Assembly (NCBI GenBank): GCA_937920555.1
Contig: CAKZTM010000024.1
Span: forward strand, 1 to 64,000
Direction of reading: 5' to 3'
Length of the DNA stretch: 64,000 nt
Source: an uncultured Paracoccaceae bacterium
GTDB lineage: Bacteria; Pseudomonadota; Alphaproteobacteria; Rhodobacterales; Rhodobacteraceae
Positions within the stretch are counted from its first letter, which is position 1. Each line of letters begins with the position of its first letter. A program made the position numbers and the translations under genes. Shown one piece after another: positions 26,816-35,181 of the stretch. A model generated the notes under the pieces. That model searched no databases, was not told where the DNA came from, and saw only the letters and a list, made by a program, of their open reading frames with translations.

Positions 26816-28768
26816 ATGTGCGGATTATTTGGAATTAAATACATTTCTTCTTCGCATCAACCGGATGAAACTCTGTTGCGGCGAAGCATAGCCACTCTCA
26901 ATCACAGAGGTCCAGACGCAATGGTTGTGCATAGGCAATCTGGTTTGGGATTGTGTCATGCACGCCTATCTTTGGTCGATACGTCATCGCGGTCAAATCA
27001 GCCCATGTGGGATGAAACTAGGCGCTATACACTTGTTTATAATGGAGAAATCTACAATTTCCCGGAGTTAAGGGCGGACCTAGAGGCGCGCGGCGTCTCG
27101 TTCAACACCACCTCGGATACGGAGGTGGTGCTTCAAAGCCTGATCGCGTTTGGCACGGATGCTCTGGCGACCTTCAACGGCATGTTCGGACTGGCATTTG
27201 TGGATCACAAGACCGGATCGGTGCTTTTGGCGCGTGATCGGTTTGGAATGAAACCGCTCTTTTGGGCCAAAAAGACCGTCGAAGGTGGCGAGGCGCTGGT
27301 GTTCGGCTCCGAGGTGAAGAGCTTTGAGCCGTGGATGGAACTGCGCACAGATATGAGCTCTCTGTCGGCGTATTTGATGAAATTTGGCGGCCCCACCAGT
27401 GGCCGCAGTTTTTATGACGGCATTACGTCGCTTAAACCCGGAACATATCTGAAATTCGAGCCGGGCAGCGATTTTATCATTAAACCTTTCTTCCAACTTA
27501 CTGAATTTATTGATGAAGGCGAGATGGAGCGGTTAGGCGGTCTGTCACCGGTTCAGGTTGCCGATGAATTTGATGAGCTGATGCAAAACGCTGTAAAGTC
27601 GCAGCTATTTGCCGATGCACGGGTCGGCGCGTTTTGCTCTGGCGGCGTTGACAGCTCTCTGATCACCTCCATTGCCGCGCGTCAAAGTAAAGACGTGTCT
27701 CTGTTTCATGCCAATGTTAAGGGCAGTTGGAGTGAACTTGGCCCGGCTTCCGCATTGGCGCAGCATCTTGGCCTCGACATGCATTGCGTAGAGATAGAAG
27801 AGCAGGACTTCGTGGACATGATCCCGCGTGTCACGCAACATTATGAATATCCCTTTAGCTATCATCGAAACTGCGCGCCCTTGATGCTGATCGCAGAAAA
27901 AGCGCGCGACCAAGGCGTTAAGGGACTGCTGTCCGGGGAAGGGTCCGATGAATTGTTTTTGGGGTACCCTTGGCTTGGCCGGAAGACTGTAACGGACGCA
28001 TATGCCAATATCGTCGGTCGGCTGGGATCTATCGCGGGCGCTGTTCCGGGCATTGGCTCAATCTTGGCGCCGGACCGCATCGGCAATGCAGACGTGGTTC
28101 GCGAAATGCTCAATAATCGTGAAATCGCAGACGATGTTGATCTGGTATCTCGGGCCATTGCCAATTCGCCGGGTGCCTCAAAAGACAAGACGGTAGGCTG
28201 GACCTTGGACTATCTGCACTATCATCTGCGCACTTTGTTGCACCGGAATGATACAATGGGCATGGCCGCAAGCATTGAGGCGCGGTTTCCGTTTCTCGAT
28301 ACAAATCTGGCCAAGTTTGGTGTGAACCTGCCTGGCCGGCATAAACTGCGCAAATCTCCTTTCGTGTTTGAAAAGGCGCATCCGTTTGTGCGTGACAAAT
28401 GGGTCGTTCGCGAGGTGGCCGACCGGTATGTCCCGAGGGACTTGAGCCAGCGCATCAAGGTTGGGTTTTGGACGACAGTATTTGACCGGTTAAACATTTC
28501 GCCGAATTATTTTTCGGGCTCGCGGATTGCTGATGTTATGGAACTGTCTTCGGCGCAAATGAAACAGACGATTGAGGCGGCTTCTCCTGATCTGACCTTA
28601 AGGCTCATGCTTGCAGATGTTTGGGTTGCGGGCGTTCTGGATAAAGAAGATCAGTCGGTTACGACAGCCCGTTTGCGGGATCATGTGAGAATACAACCCG
28701 AAGGGCAGAAGCTCCGGCGGGCCAAACGCTCTGCGGCATCCACGCGTTCGCCAGTTGCGCCTGTGTGA
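26816..28768 (+). CDS. Asparagine synthase-like glutamine amidotransferase
   Basis: A 650-residue class II amidotransferase. The start is set by MCGLFGI, since Cys2 must be N-terminal after Met removal to act as the glutaminase nucleophile. LNHRGPDA and YNGEIYN follow in the Ntn domain (about 1-200). The synthetase domain has the PP-loop SGGVDSSL near residue 275 and LSGEGSDELFLGYPW near 375. It is longer than AsnB of E. coli (554), with a Lys/Arg-rich C-terminal tail. Such proteins make asparagine or amidate polysaccharide or other acids. It stands alone here, so biosynthetic asparagine synthesis versus surface-polymer amidation is open. Confidence 0.85.
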   Translation: MCGLFGIKYISSSHQPDETLLRRSIATLNHRGPDAMVVHRQSGLGLCHARLSLVDTSSRSNQPMWDETRRYTLVYNGEIYNFPELRADLEARGVSFNTTSDTEVVLQSLIAFGTDALATFNGMFGLAFVDHKTGSVLLARDRFGMKPLFWAKKTVEGGEALVFGSEVKSFEPWMELRTDMSSLSAYLMKFGGPTSGRSFYDGITSLKPGTYLKFEPGSDFIIKPFFQLTEFIDEGEMERLGGLSPVQVADEFDELMQNAVKSQLFADARVGAFCSGGVDSSLITSIAARQSKDVSLFHANVKGSWSELGPASALAQHLGLDMHCVEIEEQDFVDMIPRVTQHYEYPFSYHRNCAPLMLIAEKARDQGVKGLLSGEGSDELFLGYPWLGRKTVTDAYANIVGRLGSIAGAVPGIGSILAPDRIGNADVVREMLNNREIADDVDLVSRAIANSPGASKDKTVGWTLDYLHYHLRTLLHRNDTMGMAASIEARFPFLDTNLAKFGVNLPGRHKLRKSPFVFEKAHPFVRDKWVVREVADRYVPRDLSQRIKVGFWTTVFDRLNISPNYFSGSRIADVMELSSAQMKQTIEAASPDLTLRLMLADVWVAGVLDKEDQSVTTARLRDHVRIQPEGQKLRRAKRSAASTRSPVAPV

Positions 28769-28868
28769 GATGGACCCACTTGCACTGAGGGCGTGGCTGA
28801 GACGGTGATGAAAACCAAAGGGCTAGCGTGATATCTGCATTATGTCGTTGCCCGGTATTTCAAGGACT

Positions 28869-29636
28869 TTAAGTGGTCGCGGGACGGGTAAACGTCAGCA
28901 CCGCTTCGTCCGAGAGCTTTGGCTGAAACGCGTACCCGTTAAGATTAAAGTCCTTCAAACCGCTTATCTGATCGACGCGGCTTTGAATGATGAACCGTGC
29001 CATGGCGCCGCGTGCATTCTTGGCAAAAAAGCCCACCATTTTCAGCGCCCCGTCCTTTTCCTCTTTGAACGAGCAGGTCACCACCGGGGATTTCATCTGC
29101 TTTGATTTCGCGGCCTTGAAATACTCGTTTGAAGCAAGATTGACGACCGCCGCGCCGCCCGATACGTCATCGAGCGCTTTGCCCAATTGCGGCCCCCAAT
29201 AGTCATAAAGATTGGTGCCGCGGCGCGTTTTCAGCCGTGACCCCATTTCCAACCGGTAAGGTTGCATCAGGTCCAGAGGTTTTAGGAGTCCGTAAAGCCC
29301 CGATAAAATACGCAGATGGTCTTGAGCATACGCAAAATCATCCGCATCGAAATTGCTGGCTTGAAGCCCCTGATAAGTATCCCCGTCAAATGCAAGCGCC
29401 GCCTGTTTGGCGTTGGTCGAGGTAGAGGCAGGCGCGAACGCGTTGAACCGTTCCTTGTTCAGCTTCGCTAAATCTTCGCTGATGCTCATCAGATCGCGCA
29501 GCCCTGTCACGGAAAGCTGTTTGGCGGTCCGGGCAAGGCGGGTAGCGTCAGCCTGAAACTCTGGCAATGTAGCTGGCAGGTTTGCCGGAGCGGGATCGTA
29601 ATTCAGTTTCTTGGCTGGTGAAATTACTGCAAGCAT
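28869..29636 (-). CDS. yaaA: YaaA family peroxide-stress protein (DUF328/UPF0246)
   Basis: A 255-residue protein starting MLAVISPAKKLNYDPAP, with the family core FDGDTYQGL, LSGLYGLLKPLDLMQPYRLEMG and NLASNEYFKA. In E. coli YaaA lowers intracellular free iron during hydrogen peroxide stress and binds DNA. The length and the helix-hairpin-helix-containing architecture agree with that family. The gene is monocistronic and lies between the amidotransferase gene and the epimerase operon. No OxyR-type site was recognised upstream. Confidence 0.93.
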   Translation of the reverse strand: MLAVISPAKKLNYDPAPANLPATLPEFQADATRLARTAKQLSVTGLRDLMSISEDLAKLNKERFNAFAPASTSTNAKQAALAFDGDTYQGLQASNFDADDFAYAQDHLRILSGLYGLLKPLDLMQPYRLEMGSRLKTRRGTNLYDYWGPQLGKALDDVSGGAAVVNLASNEYFKAAKSKQMKSPVVTCSFKEEKDGALKMVGFFAKNARGAMARFIIQSRVDQISGLKDFNLNGYAFQPKLSDEAVLTFTRPATT

Positions 29637-29698
29637 TGGTCCCCGTACCCTTAAATGTCAAAGGCAGATATAGCACCCCTATCGATGAAGGAAAGGTG

Positions 29699-30595
29699 TC
29701 ACTGTGACACGTATTTCGACCAGTTATGGGCTTGGACAAATCCCAATACTTCACGAATTTTTCGATTTGAGTAAAGTGCTTCAAATTCCCCTAGATCGTC
29801 TGCCACAGGAACGCCCGGGAAGTAAGTTTCGGCCAACTCTCTTGCAGGTATGTTGGCGGAATTGTCGTCATTTCCTGCGTTGAATACCTCAAACCCTAAA
29901 CCGTCTTTTTGGATGCAAAGATCAACAATCTGGCCTAGATCGCGCGCATCAATATAGCAAAAGATATTGCGGCGACGCTGGGCGGGGTCTTCAAAATAGC
30001 TCGGGAAATTCTCAGCATATTCATGAGGTTCAATGACGTTGCCAATGCGCAGGCAGTAAATGTCGGCTCCGGTTCGCTTGTGGAAAGCCCGGGCCGTTTT
30101 CTCATTGACCACTTTTGAAAGCGCGTAGCTGTCGATCGGGTCTGTCTCATGTTCCTCAGAGACCGGCAAGGCGTTCGGGTTGGCTATCCCATCCGCAAAG
30201 CACACACCATATGTGGTCTCAGAGGACGCAACGATGATCTTTCCGATGCCCATTTTCGTTGCGGCCTCAATCACGTTGTAAGTGCCTATGGCATTGACAC
30301 GAAACGTTTCATTGTCAGGTTTGAGCAAGATGCGTGGCACTGCCGCAAAATGCACCACTGCGTCAAAGGTCTGCATACCTTCCCCGGTTTCCAGCTCGCC
30401 AAAGCCCGCATAGGATTGCATGGCGTTAAACATTTGGCCGCTATCGGTGATGTCCGCGACGAGATTATGTACGCCGGGATGCTCAAGCGGAACCTGATCG
30501 ATATTGAGCACCTGATACCCCTTATCGAGCAGATAGGGGATAACGTGCCGACCAGCCTTGCCAGAACCACCGGTAAATAGAATGCGTTTACGCAT
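29699..30595 (-). CDS. NAD-dependent epimerase/dehydratase (extended SDR)
   Basis: A 298-residue extended short-chain dehydrogenase. The Rossmann glycine motif FTGGSGKAGRHV is at residues about 7-18, the catalytic Ser is in IIVASSETTYG and the Tyr/Lys in DSYALSKVVNEK. The downstream CLRIGNVIEP is typical of NDP-sugar epimerases and uronate dehydrogenases. Its start overlaps the DsbA-like gene by 8 bases, making it the last gene of a three-gene unit with an AMP-ligase. Sugar-nucleotide substrates are usual, but the operon partners hint at a different carbonyl substrate. Specificity is unknown. Confidence 0.85.
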   Translation of the reverse strand: MRKRILFTGGSGKAGRHVIPYLLDKGYQVLNIDQVPLEHPGVHNLVADITDSGQMFNAMQSYAGFGELETGEGMQTFDAVVHFAAVPRILLKPDNETFRVNAIGTYNVIEAATKMGIGKIIVASSETTYGVCFADGIANPNALPVSEEHETDPIDSYALSKVVNEKTARAFHKRTGADIYCLRIGNVIEPHEYAENFPSYFEDPAQRRRNIFCYIDARDLGQIVDLCIQKDGLGFEVFNAGNDDNSANIPARELAETYFPGVPVADDLGEFEALYSNRKIREVLGFVQAHNWSKYVSQ

Positions 30596-31229
30596 CTTCG
30601 GCCTCTTTTTGTTGGATATCTGCGATGACTTGGGTCCAAAGCTGGGCGTCTTGCGCGCCGTTCACAACGTATTTGCCTGCAATCACGAAGCAGGGTACGC
30701 CTTGGACGCCCATTGCGCGAAAGCTCTTATCTTCTTCGCGTATCTCATCAAGGTCATTGTCGGTTGCCAAAAGTCTCTTGGCCAAGTCTGTGTCCATGCC
30801 AACTTCATGTGCGGCATCAATCAAAACATCGTGCTTGGAGATATCCTCGCCATCCGCGAAATAGCGGCGAAAGAGGCTGTTGACCAAAGGCGTTTGGCAC
30901 CCTTCGGGTCGCGCCCAGCGGATCATCCGGTGCGCGTCCAACGTGTTTGGCGTCCGTTTAATCTTATCAAAGGCCACGCTAAGCCCGCTGGCCTCGGCCG
31001 CCTCGGCGATTTGCATATAAAATGAAACTGCGCGCTCCTTGCCAAATTTATGTTCGAGGTATTCGCGCCGATCCATGCCGTCCGCTGGCATGTCCGGGTT
31101 CAGCTGGAACGGTCGCCATTCAATTTCAAACGGCTGGTCAGGGGCGGCTTCCAAAGCCTGATTGAGCCTTGCTTTGCCGATATAACACCACGGGCAAATC
31201 GGGTCAGAAATAATGTCGAGTTTGATCAT
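30588..31229 (-). CDS. DsbA-family oxidoreductase (FrnE/HCCA isomerase-like)
   Basis: A 213-residue thioredoxin-fold protein starting MIKLDIISDPICPWCYIGK. The CPWC redox motif at residues about 12-15, the cis-Pro loop VQGVPCFVIAG near 175-185 and the helical insert place it with FrnE-like cytoplasmic DsbA proteins and 2-hydroxychromene-2-carboxylate isomerases. There is no signal peptide. ATG 31229 is chosen because GGAAGG precedes it and ATGA overlaps the ligase stop. A GTG 12 bases earlier is in frame but less well placed. The role within the ligase-epimerase unit is not known; it may be a glutathione-type isomerase. Confidence 0.87.
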   Translation of the reverse strand: MIKLDIISDPICPWCYIGKARLNQALEAAPDQPFEIEWRPFQLNPDMPADGMDRREYLEHKFGKERAVSFYMQIAEAAEASGLSVAFDKIKRTPNTLDAHRMIRWARPEGCQTPLVNSLFRRYFADGEDISKHDVLIDAAHEVGMDTDLAKRLLATDNDLDEIREEDKSFRAMGVQGVPCFVIAGKYVVNGAQDAQLWTQVIADIQQKEAEDA

Positions 31230-32776
31230 GTTGCCTTCCACAGCTGCGCCAATGCGCGTCGTTGTAATTTGCCGTTCGCCTGTTGGGGGAGCCCGTCGAC
31301 GCGCGTGTAGATGCGCGGCAGTTTATATTCCGCCAACTGGGTGTCCATATAAGCTTTTAAGTGTTCCACCTCAATCTCATCCGGTCCCACATAAAACGCG
31401 GCTAAAACCGAAGTGCCGGGCTTGACCTCAATGGCAGTTACTGCGGCCACGGTAATATCTTCATGGCGCATCAGGGCGGCCTCGACCTCTTCTGGAGCGA
31501 CGCGGTACCCGCCTGCTGTGATGAGTGTGTCGGCACGTCCCAAATAGGTTACAGCGCCGTCGACAGATAGGGATGCCCGGTCGCCGGTTTCGAACCATTC
31601 GCCCGTCAGGGGCAAAAGGGGCCCTTTACCAGCGCGGTAGTAGCCGAGCATCAAACCGGGGTCGTCCTTATGGACCGATAGAATGCCGGGTTGGCTCCAT
31701 GGGGTTGGTTTGCCCTCAGATATTATCGAAATGTGGCGTCCAGGCTGAGGCGTGCCGACGGTGCCGGTTAGGCGAATTTTGCCCGGAGCGCTGGAGATAA
31801 AGGTTGATATCTCGGACATGCCCAAAGCCTCGTGAATATCTGTGCCGGTGCGGTCTTCCCACAGCATCCTGACGCCGTCGGGCAAGGCCTCTCCGGCGCA
31901 TAGTCCATGTCTTAATGTACTGAAATCGGCTGATAAATTTCGTTCACTGGTGAGGAGCTGACGAAATATGCCCGGAGCTGCTGCGAAAAGGGTGGCCGCG
32001 TGGGAATGGGCCAATTTCGACCAGATATGACGATCGGCCGGGCCTGTATAGACCAGTGCTGTCGCTCCGATGGCCCACGGATCCATCAGGCCGGTTCCAA
32101 GGGTGAATGTCCAATTGAACGCACCGGCATGCAGCATCCGGTCATCAGGTGTGAGATCGTACCACCCCGACCACATCATCCGTCGCGCCCAAACGGCACG
32201 GTGTGCGTGGACAACACCTTTGGGTTTGCCGGAACTGCCTGAGGTATAGACCATATAAGCGGGGTCGTCCTTGAATGTTGCCGCAAACGGGTGAGGCGGG
32301 AGCGCCCGCATGGGGCCCAGAGTTTGTCGTGGGATAATCTTTACAGGTTGGGTCGGCGCCGACAGTTCATCGTCCAAGACAACGGCGAAAACTCCGTCTA
32401 AATCTTTGATAATGTTGTCTATCTCAGGTGTGGTGAGTTGAGCGGAGGTAGGGACGGGGATGGCGCCCAAAGTGATTGCAGCCAAAAATGTGATTGGAAA
32501 ATCGGCTGTACCGCCAAGCCGCAAGACCAGCTTGTCGCCCTTTTCCAAACCTTCTGCAGCAAGGCCGGAGGCTGTGCTTTGGACGGTCGCGGCGAGCGCT
32601 GCGTAACTCCATTTTTCTGCGATTTGGCCGGGCGCCGAGAGAACCTCCAGCGCGGTCTTATTCGGCGTTGTTATAGCTGCGTTCAAAACGTATCGGGCCA
32701 GATTGAAATGAGGTGGGCAAGGCTCTGACGCGCCGCTTTTGTAACTTGAGAATTCGCTCATCACGGGGTTGTTCAT
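31226..32776 (-). CDS. AMP-dependent acyl-CoA synthetase/ligase (aromatic or aryl acid type)
   Basis: A protein of about 516 residues of the ANL superfamily that adenylates a carboxylate and transfers it to CoA. A3-type P-loop YTSGSSGKPKGVVH is near residue 175, A5 EALGMSEIS near 310, A7 GEWFETGDRASL near 405, and the A10 Lys in QQANGKLQRR at the C-terminus. Closeness to benzoate-CoA ligase-like proteins in layout suggests an aromatic or short-chain acid substrate, but this is an inference. It heads a three-gene operon with a DsbA-like isomerase (4-bp overlap) and an epimerase. The start is uncertain among GTG 32791, ATG 32776 and ATG 32761, none of which has a good ribosome-binding site. Confidence 0.85.
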   Translation of the reverse strand: MNNPVMSEFSSYKSGASEPCPPHFNLARYVLNAAITTPNKTALEVLSAPGQIAEKWSYAALAATVQSTASGLAAEGLEKGDKLVLRLGGTADFPITFLAAITLGAIPVPTSAQLTTPEIDNIIKDLDGVFAVVLDDELSAPTQPVKIIPRQTLGPMRALPPHPFAATFKDDPAYMVYTSGSSGKPKGVVHAHRAVWARRMMWSGWYDLTPDDRMLHAGAFNWTFTLGTGLMDPWAIGATALVYTGPADRHIWSKLAHSHAATLFAAAPGIFRQLLTSERNLSADFSTLRHGLCAGEALPDGVRMLWEDRTGTDIHEALGMSEISTFISSAPGKIRLTGTVGTPQPGRHISIISEGKPTPWSQPGILSVHKDDPGLMLGYYRAGKGPLLPLTGEWFETGDRASLSVDGAVTYLGRADTLITAGGYRVAPEEVEAALMRHEDITVAAVTAIEVKPGTSVLAAFYVGPDEIEVEHLKAYMDTQLAEYKLPRIYTRVDGLPQQANGKLQRRALAQLWKAT

Positions 32777-32902
32777 GATGCCGGGGATCACGTCAAGGTT
32801 TGAGATTACGGGATGTTGGCGTGATTTTGCGAACCTTGGGATTTGAAGTCTGATTGTTGTTGCGAATCAATGGTTAACGGCGCGTTTCTCAACGCCTCAA
32901 AC

Positions 32903-32942
32903 TGTATGATTTGTGTATGACTCCTGTATGCCTTTTGTATGA
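32903..32942 (+). promoter_or_regulatory. Four direct repeats of TGTATGA/C at exact 11-bp spacing
   Basis: Heptamers start at 32903, 32914, 32925 and 32936. Three are TGTATGA and one is TGTATGC, each separated by a different 4-base spacer. A 7+4 periodicity of one helical turn is the half-site geometry of OmpR/PhoB-family regulators. The array lies about 127 bp upstream of the minus-strand AMP-ligase start. Conservation of the heptamers but not the spacers argues for a protein-binding site rather than a simple tandem duplication. Confidence 0.65.
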
Positions 32943-33014
32943 CAAATTGGACCAAGGCGCGTGGTTAAGGCTGCGTTCGGTTCTACTTTCCGTCGGTTTG
33001 GGCTGAGGTCCAAT

Positions 33015-33044
33015 ACGACTGTGCTAGCACAGTAGCACAGTCGT
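33015..33044. repeat. Intergenic hairpin element, copy B
   Basis: Perfect 12-bp arms ACGACTGTGCTA and TAGCACAGTCGT with a 6-nt loop (GCACAG). It differs from copy A at 5207-5236 by one base pair per arm, changed on both sides. The inner part also contains the 16-bp perfect palindrome ACTGTGCTAGCACAGT. No T-tract follows on either strand. Confidence 0.75.
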
Positions 33045-33162
33045 TAAGGTTTGTTATTTTGTGTTACCCGCTGGCGCTGGATATCGGCGATGTGCCAGCC
33101 CGCGCAAATCTTCATTGAGTTGCTCGCGATCCTGGCCCAAAAGCCCGGGTCTTTAGGCAGGC

Positions 33163-33196
33163 GCACTACTCTTCTACTTTTCTAGAAGAGTAGTGC
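33163..33196. repeat. Intergenic hairpin element, copy C
   Basis: Perfect 14-bp arms GCACTACTCTTCTA and TAGAAGAGTAGTGC with a 6-nt loop (CTTTTC). The inner 12 bp match copy A at ten positions, and the two differences are compensated on the other arm. It lies about 90 bp downstream of the patatin gene but lacks a T-tract. Confidence 0.7.
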
Positions 33197-33284
33197 TGCG
33201 GCGGTGGAAAGCCGTGTTATAACAGCGGCTTAAATTTTGGAAGATGGTCGGATGCTTAGAAGAAACTGCCGTGATCCTTGGGGC

Positions 33285-34334
33285 TCAGGAGAACATCTCT
33301 CTCAAGTCACACGTGCCGATTTTGCCTAGATTTCCCGCGTGATCCCGCAAAAAGCCATCCATCGCCTCTTGGCCGGACTTTTTAAGCTGCGACATCAAGG
33401 ATGCAGTTGGAGAGTGTTTTGTGGCCACCCCAAGCTGGACCATGGTCGCGTCATCGGCGATGGAGTGGATATGGATATCTTTCATATCGCCCTGTTTTAC
33501 GCGCCCCTCGCGGATAAGCCGTTGGACAAATTCGATGGATCGCAACTCGCGCAGAAGCGAGGAATTGAAGCTGATCTCGTTGACCCGGTTCTCAATTTCT
33601 TTCGCTGTTTTCGGCAAAGCCTCGCGACGCATGGGATTGATGTGGACCAAAAGAATATCGCTGGTCTTCGTTTCATAAAACAGCGGGAACAGGGCAGGGT
33701 TGCCCATAAAGCCACCGTCCCAATAAGCCTCCGTTTGTCTGGTCTTGGAGTCGTAAATTTCGACCGCCTGAAACACTTGCGGCAAGCAGGCAGATGCAAG
33801 GATCACATCTGTATTGATCTCATCGCCCTGAAATATCTTGATCTTTCCCGATCTTACATTGGTCGCAGAAATGAACAGTTTTGGACCCTGTGCTGCGCAA
33901 ATGCTCTCAAAGTCAAAAAATGCATCAATGGTCGATCTCAACGGGTGATAGTTCAGAGGATTTGTTTCGTAGGGTGACAAAGCCTGCGAAAACAGTTCAG
34001 CCATTTTGATCGCCGGGTTGTTTTCGGTCAGACTGGCGATCACGGGCAAGGGCGGGGCGATTGCATCCAGCCACGCCTTTACCGGATCGGGGGTCAACGT
34101 CGAGAGACCGCCCATGGCTTCCCAAAATCCGTTCAAACGGGCCCGCGCGCCCTCGCGGCCGTTTTCCACATAGCCCGCTTTGAATGCAGCCGCGTTTACC
34201 GCACCCGCGGAGGTTGCTGTGATCCCTTCGATGGTGATCCAGTTTTCATCCAGCAAGCGGTCGAGCACGCCCCAAGTGAATGCGCCATGCGCCCCGCCGC
34301 CTTGCAGGGCGAGATTTATGGTAACCGGCGTCAC
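33285..34334 (-). CDS. Patatin-like phospholipase family protein
   Basis: About 349 residues if read from the GTG at 34334 (TPVTINLALQGGGAHGAFTWGVLDRLL follows). The patatin hallmarks are the oxyanion loop GGGAHG, the nucleophile Ser in ITATSAGAVNAAAF and the Asp of the dyad in YWDGGFMGNPAL. The first Gly of the usual G-x-S-x-G is Ala here. Family length and the GTGA overlap with a tiny upstream frame favour this GTG. An ATG at 34418 would add 28 unfamiliar residues and overlap bdhA by 23 bases. Adjacency to 3-hydroxybutyrate dehydrogenase suggests a role in lipid or polyhydroxybutyrate turnover, which is inferred. Confidence 0.85.
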   Translation of the reverse strand: MTPVTINLALQGGGAHGAFTWGVLDRLLDENWITIEGITATSAGAVNAAAFKAGYVENGREGARARLNGFWEAMGGLSTLTPDPVKAWLDAIAPPLPVIASLTENNPAIKMAELFSQALSPYETNPLNYHPLRSTIDAFFDFESICAAQGPKLFISATNVRSGKIKIFQGDEINTDVILASACLPQVFQAVEIYDSKTRQTEAYWDGGFMGNPALFPLFYETKTSDILLVHINPMRREALPKTAKEIENRVNEISFNSSLLRELRSIEFVQRLIREGRVKQGDMKDIHIHSIADDATMVQLGVATKHSPTASLMSQLKKSGQEAMDGFLRDHAGNLGKIGTCDLREMFS

Positions 34335-34399
34335 GACCGGACCGTCGCATGGGCCACGACCAAGTTGAGCGTGTCGGTTCGTGCTTTTGGATCGCTCAT
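34331..34399 (-). CDS. Possible 22-residue coupling microORF
   Basis: The frame starts MSDPKARTDTLNLVVAHATV. Its ATGA overlaps the bdhA stop, and its terminal GTGA overlaps the proposed patatin start. It could couple translation of the two genes or be the remnant of an earlier N-terminus. There is no independent evidence that it is a protein. Confidence 0.25.
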   Translation of the reverse strand: MSDPKARTDTLNLVVAHATVRS

Positions 34400-35181
34400 A
34401 ATGCTGTCCATCCTCCATCCACGCTGAGTGTGGTGCCGGTAATTTGGGCCGCGGCATCTGAGCACAAAAATGCGACCGTGCCGCCCAATTGTTCCACAGT
34501 CGCAAACTCTTTGGAGGGCTGGCGGGCCAGCATCACATCGCGGATAACTGTCTCGCGGTCCATGTTATACTCTTTCATGGTGTCTGGGATTTGAGCCTCC
34601 ACAAGCGGGGTCAGGACATATCCCGGGCAAACCGCGTTGCAGGTAATGGGCGCCTCGGCGGTCTCAAGGGCAACGGTTTTTGACAGCCCCACGACGCCGT
34701 GTTTGGCCGCGACATAAGCCGATTTATACGGTGAAGCAGTTAACCCATGCGCGGAGGCAATGTTCACGATCCTGCCCCAGCCTTGGGCGCGCATCATCGG
34801 CAAAGCTGCGGCTGTTGTGTGAAAGGCCGAGGACAGATTGATGGCGATAATCGCATCCCATTTTGATATGGGAAAATCTTCCACAGGCCCAACATGTTGA
34901 ATTCCAGCGTTATTTACCAAAATATCAACCTGGCCCAAAATCTTGGCAGATTTTTCGACCCATTCGCGGCAGGCCTCCGGTTTTGACATGTCACCTTGCA
35001 CATATACGACCGTTGATCCGGTCTCTTTTGCGATTCGCGCAGCCAAGTCGTGGTCTTCGGGCGAATCGGTATAGGAGTTGAGCGCGACCGATGCGCCCAG
35101 TTTTGCCAGTTCGGTCGCAACCCCAAGCCCTATGCCCGAATTTGACCCCGTAACGAGGGCGGTTTTACCTTTGAGTGACAT
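34396..35181 (-). CDS. bdhA: 3-hydroxybutyrate dehydrogenase
   Basis: A 261-residue classical SDR that oxidises D-3-hydroxybutyrate to acetoacetate with NAD. TGSNSGIGLGVATEL is the cofactor loop (about residues 11-25), and NNAGIQHVGPVEDFP is followed by the catalytic Ser in VNIASAHGLTASPYKSAYVAAKHG, where Tyr and Lys complete the triad. VCPGYVLTPLVEAQIP and the C-terminal TTLSVDGGWTAL are typical of the HBDH subgroup. It is immediately upstream of the patatin gene, with translational overlap through a microORF, so the two likely act together in polyhydroxybutyrate or ketone-body metabolism. Confidence 0.92.
   Translation of the reverse strand: MSLKGKTALVTGSNSGIGLGVATELAKLGASVALNSYTDSPEDHDLAARIAKETGSTVVYVQGDMSKPEACREWVEKSAKILGQVDILVNNAGIQHVGPVEDFPISKWDAIIAINLSSAFHTTAAALPMMRAQGWGRIVNIASAHGLTASPYKSAYVAAKHGVVGLSKTVALETAEAPITCNAVCPGYVLTPLVEAQIPDTMKEYNMDRETVIRDVMLARQPSKEFATVEQLGGTVAFLCSDAAAQITGTTLSVDGGWTAL

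Larger units (their letters stand above)
32777..33284. other. Long intergenic region upstream of AMP-ligase operon
   Basis: About 500 bases without a supportable gene. It contains an array of four heptamers at 11-bp spacing (32903-32942) and two hairpin elements (33015-33044 and 33163-33196), listed separately. It should also hold the promoter of the ligase operon. The right end is the 3' flank of the patatin gene, and I see no intrinsic terminator there. Confidence 0.6.

Noticed and set aside
33163-33196. Hairpin C as the patatin transcription terminator
   Set aside because: It has a long perfect stem, but neither strand carries a following T-tract, and it matches the dispersed hairpin family instead.
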